Under the pieces are notes generated by a model. That model saw only the letters and a program-made list of their open reading frames with translations, had not been told where the DNA came from and searched no databases. The position numbers and the translations under genes are program-made. A stretch of 64,000 bases of DNA, from contig NZ_JADCKA010000008.1 of assembly GCF_014982745.1 (NCBI RefSeq), positions 1-64,000 of the forward strand, read 5' to 3'. The DNA comes from Gallibacter intestinalis. GTDB taxonomy: Bacteria; Bacillota; Clostridia; Peptostreptococcales; Anaerovoracaceae. This document shows, piece after piece, positions 25,201 to 34,406 of the stretch (positions are counted from its first letter, which is position 1; every line of letters starts with the position of its first letter).

Positions 25201-28200
25201 CTTCGGAAAATAGAAACATAAAATCATTTGAAATAACTAAATCAGATATAGAAAAGAACATTAACACTGTTATTGATATGAAACCAGTATCAGTACTTAA
25301 TGACACCGAATTTTCTACTATTTTTGAAAACAAGGGAATAAAAGAACTGAAAAAGAGAGTTAGTGCGTATTATGAAGAAATCGGAGGTTATGCACATAGT
25401 CAGGATATTGGAGATGTTTCGTTAAGAAAAAGAAGCGTTACAGACGATGTTGGGCATGGCATCGGAAAAACAAAGGCAGATGCTTTCAAGACTGTGCCTG
25501 ATGTAATAGAAAAAGGTAAAATTATTCAGGCAAAAAGAAATTGGAAAGGAAGGAAATATGATTCCGTTGTTATTGCTGCACCGGTAGAAATAAATGGTAG
25601 TGAATATCTGGAAGGAGTAGTTATAAAAAGAGATGTAAAAAGCAAGAACCAAGGGTTGTATGTTCATGAAGTTTTGTTGCAAAAAAATAGTAGCAAAAAG
25701 GTTCAACTCGGCGGACTTGCAAGCAAGACCTCTCCGAGCCAATTTGCTACTGTAAATAGTTTACTGCAAAATATTATAGATGTCAAGAATGGAGACCTAA
25801 GCAGGGAAAAATTATATAAAATTATAGATACCGATGAAGGAAAATTTTCACTTAAATTTTCATTTGCTGGCGAGAGCGCTCTTAACTCTGATAATAAAAT
25901 GTTGGAGAAAGCTAAGGGTATGATATCAGATGGAGTTGATGCAGAAGTTGTTAGAAGAGAAACTGGATGGCATATAGGAAAAGATGGAAAGTGGAGATTT
26001 GAGATTGATGATAGTCAAATGGAAATCTTCCCAGATGGAGACGCTTTATTCTCTTCAGATCATGTAGATTATAAAAGATGGAACGACCTATTTACGAAAA
26101 TGCTTTACGGCAAGATAACACAGGAAGAGTTTGATGAATTGCAGACTCTCGATAGCGTATGGTCCTCTGAAAAGAAAAGACTGCGTGATAGAGTAGAGAA
26201 TAGCAATGCTACTTTAGAAAATATAATAAAACATGATGTTTTGTTTGAAAATTATCCGCAATTAAGAAATATTCATATTCGACTTGATGATATGGAGAAG
26301 AATGTAAATGGAGCATATTCACCAAGCAGAAATGAAATAAGGCTCAACAGGAATATATCGAAGCCTATCAATGCGGATACATTGCTACATGAAATTCAAC
26401 ATGCAATACAAGTAGTTGAAGGATTTTCAACAGGCAAGCAAATGTCTGATGGAGAAACATTTGATGTTTATTGGGATTCGGATGGAGAAGTGGAAGCAAG
26501 AACATCTACTGAACGAAGAACATTGAATAGCAAAGAGAGAATTTCTACTAAGTTCTCTATGCGTGAACTCGATGAACGATACATGGCAGCAGTAGAAAAC
26601 GGTGATATGAAGACTGCACAGGCTATGGTAAACGCTTACGCAAGAGAAAGAGGATATGAAGCAGAAGAAGATTATAGAGGTTGGCATGAAGCTCCAAGAG
26701 CTCCTATTGCTCGTGAAAACTTCCAGAATCTCGAAGAACTACAGAAACTTGCAGATGATGGCGATGACTTGAGCCTTTATGCTATTGCTAATGGAATATC
26801 TATTGTTCCTGAAGACTTCTTCACTTATGAAGGTGCAAGGCTTTATGGTAATAATGATGAAACAGGAAGTTCTTCTCTTAATGTGATTATGAGAGCCATA
26901 AACAGTGTGCAGAAAAGAAGAGAAGCAGGTAATAATTCGATACCAAAAATATCTGTATATCGTGCTGTTCCTAAAGATATTCGTGATGAACGATTGAGAA
27001 GCGGTGGACAGTGGGTAACACCTTCCAGAGCATATGCTGTTGAGCATGGAAAAAGCCAGTTCGGAGCAGGAAATTATAATATTGTTAGAGAGTCTGTACC
27101 GGTAACAGAACTATGGTGGGACGGTAATGATATTAGAGAATGGGGCTTTGATGATGGTAGAAATTATGCTTACAGGAATACCAAGAACAATAGGAAACTA
27201 CTTGACCCAGTAACCTATGATGAAGATGGAAATGTTATTCCACTTTCTAAGAGGTTTAATTACAGGGATTATTCTCCAAAGTTCTCCCTCAAAGAGACAG
27301 AAGAAGCAGAAGATAAACTAACTACAGATATCAAAGAGTTCCATAGAAAGTTGAGAGCTGGTGAATATGATACTGACGAAGAACTTGAAACTGTAAGGGC
27401 TAAACTGTTTAGTGCTGCAAATGATATCTTAGATAGCGAAGAAATCATTGAAAGAGATATAGATTCTATGAGTACAAGTGAGCTTGAAAACTATATTGAG
27501 GATTTAAGTGGTGTTCTCATGGATATTCACGACACATATAATGACCGCTTAAATTTCAATTTTACTGATGGAGACGCTATACAGCATGGATTCTTCTATA
27601 ATTCAAATATCGCAGAAGAAAGCGGACATCCTATAAATGCTGAAATGACTGCAAGAGATATGATAGTATTTGAAAAGCTTAGAAGAGTGACGGAAGAAAG
27701 AAACCGTGCTATTGATATGCTTGTAGAGAAAAATCACCTTGCAGAAGAAGTGGAAAACAATATTGAGGATATCTACAATTCAGACGATACTACACAGTTC
27801 CACAACATGCCTTCATACGGCAAGAAAGCATTAAGAGCAAAAGCCGTTCGTCAGAAATCTTACGAAGAACTGCAAAATGAAATACAGCGTCTCAGAGAAG
27901 AATTTAAAGTTACCGATGGTAAGATGCCGGACAAGGAAGATATAAGACGAAAGGTAAGAATGCTTGTATCTGAAACTCTTGGACAGAACTTGAAGAAGGG
28001 TAAGAAAACTAACCTTGCACTTACAGAAGTAATCACAGACCAAATATACGAAGCAGCAAAAGATGCGAAGAGTGGACAGTATGAATCTATCGGAGACATC
28101 TGCATGGAAGCAGCAAGAGAACTTGCATATGAGATAGACTTCACACCTAACCATGTGCTGTTTGATTATTATATGGGACTAAATGAGTATCTGAGACAGA

Positions 28201-31200
28201 CTCCAATCAGACTCACCGAAAGAGATAAGGCAAATATCACAGATTATAACTATCTGCGTAGAAGAATGTTTGGCAAGGTTAAGTTGGTAAATGCGGACCA
28301 TTACACAGACGGTAATATTGAAAATGTGTACATGGAAATGCACGAACTGTTCCCGGAACTCATATCCGGTGAAGCAGAAGTTACCGACGACATGCTCAAT
28401 GAGATTATTGAGGTAAGAGAAAACTTTAATAACCTTGATGATGTAATTACGGATGAAGAATTTGAACAGGTTGTCAAAGACCTTGCAGGCGATCTCCTCG
28501 ATATTACTTTCGGAGCAAAGACAAGAGTTACTCGTGCAGATAGATGGCAGCAGAAATACGATAAGCTGAAATCTGATATGCAGAAGGCTCTTGCGGATGC
28601 CAATGCAAAATTCAGACAGCAGAAAAAAGAAATCCGCAACGAAGAAAGAACATGGTACAGAGAAAAGAGAGCAGAAGCCGTAAAGAAGGAAAGAGAAAAG
28701 GCTGAAAAGAAACTTGAAAAATACAAGGAAAAGCAGAAACAGAAAGATGCAACAAGAAAGGAAACTGCACAAAGAAAAGAAAGCCGTGCAAGCATTGAGA
28801 AAAATCTTTCTTGGCTGTCAGATAGAGTTTTAAAACCTACTGATGATAAGCACCTTCCGGAAGGCTTTAGACAGCCTATGGCAGAGTTCTTAAAAGCGTT
28901 TGACCTGCAGACTAACCGTTCCAAACAGAGACAAGAAAAGACAGGTCATATAGCACAGAAAACATTGAAACTTGCTGCACTTAGGAGAGCATATGAGTCT
29001 GTTGCTAAAGAAGATGGTACAGGCGAATTTGAATATGACGGCTATATCATGGACCTTATGAAGGCTGCAGAAGCTAAACTGGATGGCAAGAGCCTTGATG
29101 AAGCGACTACAGCGGATATGAGAGATATTGATACAATCCTTAAAGCGATTAGACATAACATTTCTCATATCAATAAGATGTTCAATGAAAACATTAAACA
29201 GACTGTGAGCGAAAAGGGTGATGAGATTATCAACGAAATGTCGCAGCATCACAGAAAGAATATGCCTGCGGTTCTTAAGGGTATTGATAGGTTATTAAAT
29301 GAGTCCATGGTGACTCCGGGAGACTTCTTTGAACTGCTTGGAAGTGGTATGAATAGTGTGTATATGCCAATGCGTAAAGGCTTTGACACGCACATAGAAC
29401 ATATGAGAACTATCCGTGAATTTTTCTATAAACTCACAGAAGGAAATGAAAATAAGAATTTCCGTGGCAGAATTAAGCCGGGTTCTGAGTTGGAAAAATT
29501 GAGAGATACTTCTCAGATGCAAACCTTTGAGCTTGAAGGCGGCGGTCAGATTTCACTTAATCCTGCTCAGATAATGTCTCTGTATTGTCTCAATAAGAGA
29601 GAACAGGCACAAGGTCACATATACGGTTCCGGTATTGTGGCAAGCGAAATTGAGACTGGAAAGAGACTAAAAAAATACTTTAGGGAAGAAAAGGTTATAC
29701 AAAGTTCTGCAGTACAGGTAACTCCTACAGATGTTGCCAAGATAACTTCTACGCTTACAGAAGAACAGCGTGATATGGCAGATAAGATGATGCGATTCCT
29801 TAACACTACATGTGCTGAATGGGGTAATGAAGCATCAATGAAGCTGTACGGATATAAGAAGTTTACCGAAAGAAACTACTTTCCAATCCAGAGTGCAGAC
29901 GCATATCTTGACAGTAACTTTGACCGTAGAGAAGTTAACGAAAGAATTAAAAACTTCGGCTTCACTAAAGGTACTGTTGTGAATGCTAATAATCCTATAA
30001 TGATTGCCGATATATTTGAAGTTGTCTCAGATCACATCAATAAGATGTCATTATACGGTTCATTGGCAGTACCTATTGCAGACTTCCAGAGAGTGTATAA
30101 CTACAAGCCAAGAAATGAAGATGGTACTATGGCAGACTCTGTGAAGGCACGCATCAGAGAAGCATTTGGTGAGAAACCTATAACATATATAAAGAACTTC
30201 ATGGCAGATATAAACAACAACACAACTCTGCGTGAAGAAGGTATGACAAGAGCCGTAACTAAGCTGCTGGCGAACTATAAGAAGGCTGCTATAGGAATGA
30301 ACCTTAGAGTATTAGTTCAGCAGCCTACAGCCGTTGTGAGAGCTTTTACTTATATCAGTCCTAAGTATTTCGTAGGTATTAAGTCTCCAAGAAAAGCTAT
30401 GAAGGAAATGCAGAAGTATTGTCCGATAGCGTTTTGGAAACGTCTTGGACATTCTCAGACCGATGTAGCAAGAGATATTGACGATATCATGATGAACAGA
30501 GAGTGGTCCACATTTGACCTTGTATCAATGAGACCATACGGTTATGCAGATGATGTTACATGGGGCATTATATGGACTGCAGTAAAGAGAGAAGTTAAAG
30601 CTACACACCCGGATGTTAAAGAAGGTTCAGAAGAATTTTGGAAACTGTGTTCTGATAGAGCAAGCGAGATATACGATAAGACTCAGGTAGTAGATTCTCC
30701 ATTCCATAGGTCGCAGGTAATGAGAAATAAGGAAACTATGGTAAAGACCATGACTTCATTCATGGCAGAACCTACAAGAACCTTTAACATGGTAAGAACT
30801 GAACTTGTTAACGCAAGGAGAATGTGGGTCAATGGAGACAAGAAAGCCGCTACAGCAAAGGCTAATAGGGCATTAAGCGTATACCTTGTCAATGCAGCGT
30901 TTGTATCTGCAATGGCAGCGGTAGTAGATGCTATGAGAGGTAAGGAACCGGACGATGAAGATAAAGATAAGAAAGGTTTTGAGCTCTGGCTTGCTAACTT
31001 TGAGAACAACTTTTCAGATAATGCAAGTCCATTAAATAATATAGTCCTTGCTAAAGACATATGGCAGTTGAGAGATGGATGGGGAACTTCTAATATGGCT
31101 CTTGAAGGATTTGAAGCTCTTTGGAAGAACATCAACGGTTGGCAGAAATATGCTGCCGGTGAGAGTGATAAATCCGCTCTGGAACTTACAAGAGGAAGTT

Positions 31201-32285
31201 TTGAATCGGCCGGAATGATATTCGGTATCCCAGGAAAGAATATGATGAGAGAACTTGAAACTATCTTGGGAGATAAGGTGCTTGCAGCAGAACCGGGTAA
31301 AGAACAGACAAACGCAGAAAAGGCTGCTGCAGAGTATGAATATAGCGATTCTATGTTTGATAAGATAGCAAGTTTCTTTGGCGGTGGAAAGTCAGAAGTA
31401 GAGAAACAGGAAAAGGCTTTCAATGACAGAGCTGAGGAAGTTCAAAATGAAATCGAAGGACTTTCTGGAGAAGAAAAAGAAGATAAGTTATGGAGCGTTA
31501 CTACCAAGAACTACACTAAGGTTATTGAAGAAGGCGACTATGCAACCATCAAGAACATGAGAAGTATCTTAGAAAGACTTGGCAGTGCAGAGACGGTAGA
31601 GAAGTTCGATGAAAAGGTAGAAAGCTATACTCTATCCAATTTCAAAAAGACTGTTGGTACGGCAAAAGATGATACCGTATGGAGAGACTACATGATACAG
31701 AACCTCGGATATGATGAGAATAAAATCAGTGAGGTTGTATGTAAAACAGATACAGCTAAGTCCATGCAACAGAACTTTGCTACAGGCAATGATGATGCCG
31801 GAGTTGTGGATATGGCAATGCTGATTATGTCGGGAGCAACTAAAGAGGATCTATATGAACTGTATGTAACTCGAAGCAAGTCTATCAAGGCTACGGACTA
31901 TGCAACAGGAGATTACTCTGCACCGCTTGAAGGTGGCACAGTGTCAAGTAGCTTCGGATGGAGAAATATCGGTAGAGGTGATGAGTTTCATGCAGGTGTA
32001 GATATAGCGGCTGCTGCCGGAACAGATGTTAAATCCATGGACGGCGGTAAAGTAACATACGCAGGATGGAACAATGCAAGAGGCTACTATATCAGAGTTA
32101 GCCACGGAAATAACAGGACTACACTATATCAGCACCTTAATGACTATACGGTTCTTAAGGGAGATGTAGTTAAGCCGGGACAGATAATAGGTCATGTAGG
32201 AAGTACAGGAGATAGTACTGGACCGCATCTGCACCTTGAGATGAAGGTCGGCGGTGAATATGTAGACCCGACAATGTTCTGGTAA
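22239..32285 (+). CDS. Giant polyvalent internal protein: peptidases, nuclease- and ADPRT-like domains, M23 end
   Basis: 3,348 residues in one frame. It starts with the amphipathic MGLFSSIVKGIKNLFGG, then a charged coiled coil (to ~280) and a glycine/alanine-rich membrane-active region (~290-470). A metallopeptidase-like HELTH is at 852-856. Residues ~1035-1180 resemble LPD3/barnase-EndoU phage nucleases (GHGIGKTK, YLEGVVIKRDVKS, YVHEVLL). A second zincin-like motif HEIQH is at 1384-1388. Residues ~1480-1670 look like an ADP-ribosyltransferase (VYRAVPKD, GGQWVTPSRAYAVEHG, LWWDGNDIREWGFD). Then come long coiled coils, a LPD38-like hydrophobic region (~2870-3010) and a C-terminal M23 endopeptidase (FHAGVDIA, GPHLHLEM). 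KFS[LM] motifs at 1202, 1438 and 1681 separate modules. Such proteins are thought to be packaged and injected. Confidence 0.8.
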   Translation: MGLFSSIVKGIKNLFGGDDDEKKKKQSSNQREITRNFQTRTYNSISSVANAAKRAGEQAATRSRLNGNNNNNQNKYQEFYNNQKKKYEEREEKKKSSNLKREENKYQNKYANKAQDNKKAEDIIKYTFATAQEKKNVTENQKKLKETQAKKEKQAEERRKLYQSDEWKKNQGKQIEENKKADELAKYTFMTNGEREAVKNHETHPVVNAVVRWANAQSSNLNRTGNVLLDRWDKGPISAKSQTLGLSIYDKDREEQMEENEERIKKADERIKKTTEEIEEFKEGQSTVGKFLTDVAVAGTELGLDLAAGKFTRTGMLPMFSRAAGQSAASAEDEGADRLSAWKYGIASGGIEALTEKMFVAVKPLNKVFGKGFTDELAQKAVNRLASKMTKEGSQKAVYHGGRMLAAAFGEGLEEMVSEGLDPSVANAIYADAIGQHKTLNPRDVLYSGLIGGTMGGLLGTGNVISENYSFNQNRESNQDNLDDIIKFAKDTDENSLAYKNAEAMRKVREAGEDVSNMQIEITKQELARDMEAQEKEYDNVINAANEVVRMNSFTSPVVEDNGYIVGLADNTERTYNDTFMAASEAAGKTFDNDLDIEDVSNAVASIRTGTGTVKDTDFFMPQNTENRKVYEEVTGEKLPSGNVATRQYLIEKMGQNFIQSAQAETEYRNDMVKGEILQNEMQNLDAAGQDIFVRGLESVVDGHDAEYASLFNHYYKGGRAGGLTFETVANMNPAYNNSFPESLKRDAFNAGQFDGGYLTNRTAENSSGKGSGGRVISTGRKVKASDYKFYQRVAQATGIDIEVTDNEGMRERLGQMSLDDNGTPNGFYDVANNRIIVNYEGDRAIDYIVSHELTHYMQDNAPEEYKALKEFLRKAWKEADIDGYNASIARKIQDYEKQGVRLTEEEALDEILADSTYEMIQNEDILRAICQENRTLAQKILDALKKILDMFRGMRTDFSPKYNKDLLNNLGVLEDTIAMWENGIKTASENRNIKSFEITKSDIEKNINTVIDMKPVSVLNDTEFSTIFENKGIKELKKRVSAYYEEIGGYAHSQDIGDVSLRKRSVTDDVGHGIGKTKADAFKTVPDVIEKGKIIQAKRNWKGRKYDSVVIAAPVEINGSEYLEGVVIKRDVKSKNQGLYVHEVLLQKNSSKKVQLGGLASKTSPSQFATVNSLLQNIIDVKNGDLSREKLYKIIDTDEGKFSLKFSFAGESALNSDNKMLEKAKGMISDGVDAEVVRRETGWHIGKDGKWRFEIDDSQMEIFPDGDALFSSDHVDYKRWNDLFTKMLYGKITQEEFDELQTLDSVWSSEKKRLRDRVENSNATLENIIKHDVLFENYPQLRNIHIRLDDMEKNVNGAYSPSRNEIRLNRNISKPINADTLLHEIQHAIQVVEGFSTGKQMSDGETFDVYWDSDGEVEARTSTERRTLNSKERISTKFSMRELDERYMAAVENGDMKTAQAMVNAYARERGYEAEEDYRGWHEAPRAPIARENFQNLEELQKLADDGDDLSLYAIANGISIVPEDFFTYEGARLYGNNDETGSSSLNVIMRAINSVQKRREAGNNSIPKISVYRAVPKDIRDERLRSGGQWVTPSRAYAVEHGKSQFGAGNYNIVRESVPVTELWWDGNDIREWGFDDGRNYAYRNTKNNRKLLDPVTYDEDGNVIPLSKRFNYRDYSPKFSLKETEEAEDKLTTDIKEFHRKLRAGEYDTDEELETVRAKLFSAANDILDSEEIIERDIDSMSTSELENYIEDLSGVLMDIHDTYNDRLNFNFTDGDAIQHGFFYNSNIAEESGHPINAEMTARDMIVFEKLRRVTEERNRAIDMLVEKNHLAEEVENNIEDIYNSDDTTQFHNMPSYGKKALRAKAVRQKSYEELQNEIQRLREEFKVTDGKMPDKEDIRRKVRMLVSETLGQNLKKGKKTNLALTEVITDQIYEAAKDAKSGQYESIGDICMEAARELAYEIDFTPNHVLFDYYMGLNEYLRQTPIRLTERDKANITDYNYLRRRMFGKVKLVNADHYTDGNIENVYMEMHELFPELISGEAEVTDDMLNEIIEVRENFNNLDDVITDEEFEQVVKDLAGDLLDITFGAKTRVTRADRWQQKYDKLKSDMQKALADANAKFRQQKKEIRNEERTWYREKRAEAVKKEREKAEKKLEKYKEKQKQKDATRKETAQRKESRASIEKNLSWLSDRVLKPTDDKHLPEGFRQPMAEFLKAFDLQTNRSKQRQEKTGHIAQKTLKLAALRRAYESVAKEDGTGEFEYDGYIMDLMKAAEAKLDGKSLDEATTADMRDIDTILKAIRHNISHINKMFNENIKQTVSEKGDEIINEMSQHHRKNMPAVLKGIDRLLNESMVTPGDFFELLGSGMNSVYMPMRKGFDTHIEHMRTIREFFYKLTEGNENKNFRGRIKPGSELEKLRDTSQMQTFELEGGGQISLNPAQIMSLYCLNKREQAQGHIYGSGIVASEIETGKRLKKYFREEKVIQSSAVQVTPTDVAKITSTLTEEQRDMADKMMRFLNTTCAEWGNEASMKLYGYKKFTERNYFPIQSADAYLDSNFDRREVNERIKNFGFTKGTVVNANNPIMIADIFEVVSDHINKMSLYGSLAVPIADFQRVYNYKPRNEDGTMADSVKARIREAFGEKPITYIKNFMADINNNTTLREEGMTRAVTKLLANYKKAAIGMNLRVLVQQPTAVVRAFTYISPKYFVGIKSPRKAMKEMQKYCPIAFWKRLGHSQTDVARDIDDIMMNREWSTFDLVSMRPYGYADDVTWGIIWTAVKREVKATHPDVKEGSEEFWKLCSDRASEIYDKTQVVDSPFHRSQVMRNKETMVKTMTSFMAEPTRTFNMVRTELVNARRMWVNGDKKAATAKANRALSVYLVNAAFVSAMAAVVDAMRGKEPDDEDKDKKGFELWLANFENNFSDNASPLNNIVLAKDIWQLRDGWGTSNMALEGFEALWKNINGWQKYAAGESDKSALELTRGSFESAGMIFGIPGKNMMRELETILGDKVLAAEPGKEQTNAEKAAAEYEYSDSMFDKIASFFGGGKSEVEKQEKAFNDRAEEVQNEIEGLSGEEKEDKLWSVTTKNYTKVIEEGDYATIKNMRSILERLGSAETVEKFDEKVESYTLSNFKKTVGTAKDDTVWRDYMIQNLGYDENKISEVVCKTDTAKSMQQNFATGNDDAGVVDMAMLIMSGATKEDLYELYVTRSKSIKATDYATGDYSAPLEGGTVSSSFGWRNIGRGDEFHAGVDIAAAAGTDVKSMDGGKVTYAGWNNARGYYIRVSHGNNRTTLYQHLNDYTVLKGDVVKPGQIIGHVGSTGDSTGPHLHLEMKVGGEYVDPTMFW

Positions 32286-32290
32286 ATCAT

Positions 32291-32318
32291 AGGGGCGAGA
32301 AATCGCCCTTATTTTTTT
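32291..32318 (+). terminator. Intrinsic terminator (GGGGCGA family) after the giant gene
   Basis: GGGCGA / TCGCCC stem with GAAA loop, extended by weaker pairs, followed by TTATTTTTTT. Fifth copy of the family. Confidence 0.85.
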
Positions 32319-32349
32319 ATCCTTAAAATATCGGGAAAGGAGAAAAGAC

Positions 32350-32691
32350 GTGGCGATACAAGAGCATATTTTTGAAATCATATGGAGCATAGCCGGTGGA
32401 GCAATATTGGCTTTCGTGGGATACGCTTTCAAGGTCTTGAGAGGTCTTGTTGTATCGTCACTGGCAGTCTCCCATGACAAACTGTACCGGTATGCAGAGT
32501 TCTATATACTGACTAATCAGATAACCGTTGATGAGATGAAAAACCTTGAGCACATCTATAAGGGTTATCACCTGCTTGGCGGTAACGGAACCGGTACGGA
32601 GTTGTTTGAAAAATGCAAAGAGATTCCAGTTGTCGAGAGAAGGACAAAATGGAATCCGTATTACTTAGCAAAAATGGAAGGAGAAGTATAG
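32350..32691 (+). CDS. Small membrane protein of the lysis module
   Basis: 113 residues from GTG 32350, with AAAGGAGAAAA upstream. One hydrophobic helix (about 8-35, IIWSIAGGAILAFVGYAFKVL) is followed by a cytosolic helical domain (NLEHIYKGYHLLGGNGTGTEL). Similar genes precede holins in clostridial phages; it may be an auxiliary holin or an antiholin. The lysis module lies immediately downstream of the giant gene's terminator. Confidence 0.5.
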   Translation: MAIQEHIFEIIWSIAGGAILAFVGYAFKVLRGLVVSSLAVSHDKLYRYAEFYILTNQITVDEMKNLEHIYKGYHLLGGNGTGTELFEKCKEIPVVERRTKWNPYYLAKMEGEV

Positions 32692-32693
32692 CA

Positions 32694-32975
32694 ATGGATT
32701 TAATGGAATTTATCACAAATATGTATGTACCTATTATAGTAGTAGCTTGCCTTGTAGTAGGTTACATATCAAAGAAATGGATTAAGGATGTTGATAACAA
32801 GTACATACCGACTATCGTATTTGTTCTCGGTATAGTCCTAGGTCTGTTTATGAATGGATTGACAGTTGAAGCAGGAGTGGCTGGGGCCGTATCCGGTCTA
32901 GCATCAACAGGACTGCATCAGATGTTTACAAGACTAATTGAGGGTAAATCGGATGATAGTGAGGTGAATGAGTAA
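32694..32975 (+). CDS. Holin
   Basis: 93 residues from ATG 32694, chosen because GGAAGGAG lies just upstream; longer in-frame starts run into the previous gene. Two membrane helices (about 9-27 and 42-76, with a glycine-rich second part) and a charged C-terminus match the small phage holin families of Firmicutes. It forms membrane lesions that release the amidase. Its stop overlaps the amidase start by one base (TAATG). Confidence 0.75.
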   Translation: MDLMEFITNMYVPIIVVACLVVGYISKKWIKDVDNKYIPTIVFVLGIVLGLFMNGLTVEAGVAGAVSGLASTGLHQMFTRLIEGKSDDSEVNE

Positions 32976-33940
32976 TGGCAGTAACAGTAAGGCAGAACCT
33001 TGTACCTGCGAACAAATACGGCATTAAATGCCCTTATTCTATGACACCGTCTTACATAACGGTTCACAATACGGCGAACGACGCATCGGCAGAAAACGAG
33101 ATTAAATACATGATATCGAACGGTAACGAAGTGTCATTCCATATCGCATTTGACGATAAGGAAGGAGTACAGGGCATACCGTTTAATCGTAATGCATGGC
33201 ATGCTGGCGACGGGAATGGCAACGGTAATCGCAAAAGCATAGGTGTTGAGATATGCTACAGCAAGAGCGGTGGTGCAAAGTTCGATGCAGCAGAAAAGAA
33301 CGCTGCACAGTGGATAGCAGCAGAACTCAAACGCAGAGGCTGGAGTATTGACAGAGTTAAACGTCATTATGATTGGAGTGGCAAGAACTGCCCTCACAGG
33401 ACTATGGCTAACGGTTGGCAGAGGTTCCTTGATATGGTGCAGTCTTATATGGGAACTTCTACGCCATCAACACCGGCGAAAAAGCCGACATCTGCTCCAG
33501 AAGTAAAAGGCAGAGGTTATGCTGCCGGAAAATGGTGGGGCGAGGTGTCGTCCAAGACCACATCAGGAACGGAGTCCTACATAGGTGTCAAAGGTCAGCC
33601 GCTCCGAGCGTTACAGCTGAATACGGTCGGCGATGCTTCTGTAGCGGGTAAACTTAAATATAGGCTCCGCAAACTTGGCGGCGGCTGGTACAACTGGCAG
33701 ACCGACAGGGAGAAAGATAAAAACGGCGAGAATTTCGCAGGCGATAAAGTCAGCAAATTTGACCGCTTGCAGGTTAGCCTTGAGGGCTTGTCTGGATATA
33801 CGGCTGAATATCGTGCATACGATTCCAAACATGGCTGGCTTCCATGGGTTAGAGGATTCAACAACTCAAACTCAAACGGCTATGCTGGTTGGGATGGATA
33901 TGCTATTGAGTGTGTACAGGTTAGAATCGTAAAGAAGTAA
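32975..33940 (+). CDS. Endolysin: N-acetylmuramoyl-L-alanine amidase with ChW-like wall-binding repeats
   Basis: 321 residues. The Amidase_2 domain (about 8-155) shows the zinc ligands in ITVHNTAN, RHYDWSGKNCPHR and the NAWHAGDGNGNGNRKSIGVE core. After a Pro/Thr linker, residues ~175-320 hold two or three repeats of the clostridial hydrophobic-with-Trp type (YRLRKLGGGWYNWQ, HGWLPWVRGFNN, YAIECVQVRI), expected to bind the cell wall. It cuts the amide bond between MurNAc and L-Ala to lyse the host. No signal peptide, so it relies on the holin. Confidence 0.9.
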   Translation: MAVTVRQNLVPANKYGIKCPYSMTPSYITVHNTANDASAENEIKYMISNGNEVSFHIAFDDKEGVQGIPFNRNAWHAGDGNGNGNRKSIGVEICYSKSGGAKFDAAEKNAAQWIAAELKRRGWSIDRVKRHYDWSGKNCPHRTMANGWQRFLDMVQSYMGTSTPSTPAKKPTSAPEVKGRGYAAGKWWGEVSSKTTSGTESYIGVKGQPLRALQLNTVGDASVAGKLKYRLRKLGGGWYNWQTDREKDKNGENFAGDKVSKFDRLQVSLEGLSGYTAEYRAYDSKHGWLPWVRGFNNSNSNGYAGWDGYAIECVQVRIVKK

Positions 33941-33949
33941 GGGTACAAA

Positions 33950-34141
33950 ATGAAAAAGCAGAAATTCAGAAAAAAGCCAATTGTTATTGAAGCCTATCAA
34001 ACTCAAGAGGAAAAAATAATCCAAACTATGAAGGGGCCGTTAAAAGCATCGCCGGGAGATTGGATTATAACTGGAGTACGAGGAGAAGAGTATCCTTGTA
34101 AGCCAGATGTGTTTGATAGAACCTATGAGCCTGTAAAGTGA
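33950..34141 (+). CDS. Small phage protein (PGDWI type), 63 residues
   Basis: FRKKPIVIEAYQT, then SPGDWIITGVRGEEYPCKPDVFDRTYEPV is a widespread phage protein pattern of unknown function. It is the last phage gene before the right end. A weak AAGGGT site precedes the ATG. Confidence 0.7.
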   Translation: MKKQKFRKKPIVIEAYQTQEEKIIQTMKGPLKASPGDWIITGVRGEEYPCKPDVFDRTYEPVK

Positions 34142-34196
34142 ATAGTTAAAGCATAGCAATCCAGAGGTCATTTTTTATCCTCCTATACAAGATAAA

Positions 34197-34228
34197 CAGA
34201 AAAGGAAGTCGTATAGGCTTCCTTTTCG
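34197..34228 (+). terminator. Intrinsic terminator after the last phage gene
   Basis: AAAAGGAAG pairs with CTTCCTTTT around a short GTCGTATAGG middle; the T-rich arm forms the tract. Confidence 0.7.
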
Positions 34229-34270
34229 TATGTTTATGCTTATATTTAGTATTACTGTAAAATTACAAAA

Positions 34271-34294
34271 TGGTGTGAAATTTGGTGTGAAATT
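34271..34294 (+). repeat. Tandem arm-type repeat, 2 x TGGTGTGAAATT
   Basis: Two perfect 12-base copies head to tail, 112 bases inside the proposed attR core. Such directly repeated sites near a prophage end are typical arm-type binding sites of Tn916-class tyrosine integrases. The integrase itself is outside the window. Confidence 0.6.
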
Positions 34295-34406
34295 TTCGTT
34301 TAAAAGAACATACAATAATATACAAGCACATTCTCACAATTTGAAAATAATTGAAAAATGAAACTTTAACATACTACGATATACTTAACTATATCAACAG
34401 ATATGT

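Noticed and set aside
28179-28924. Two long reverse-strand frames inside the giant gene
   Set aside because: They arise opposite coiled-coil, lysine/glutamate-rich coding sequence and have no start signals.
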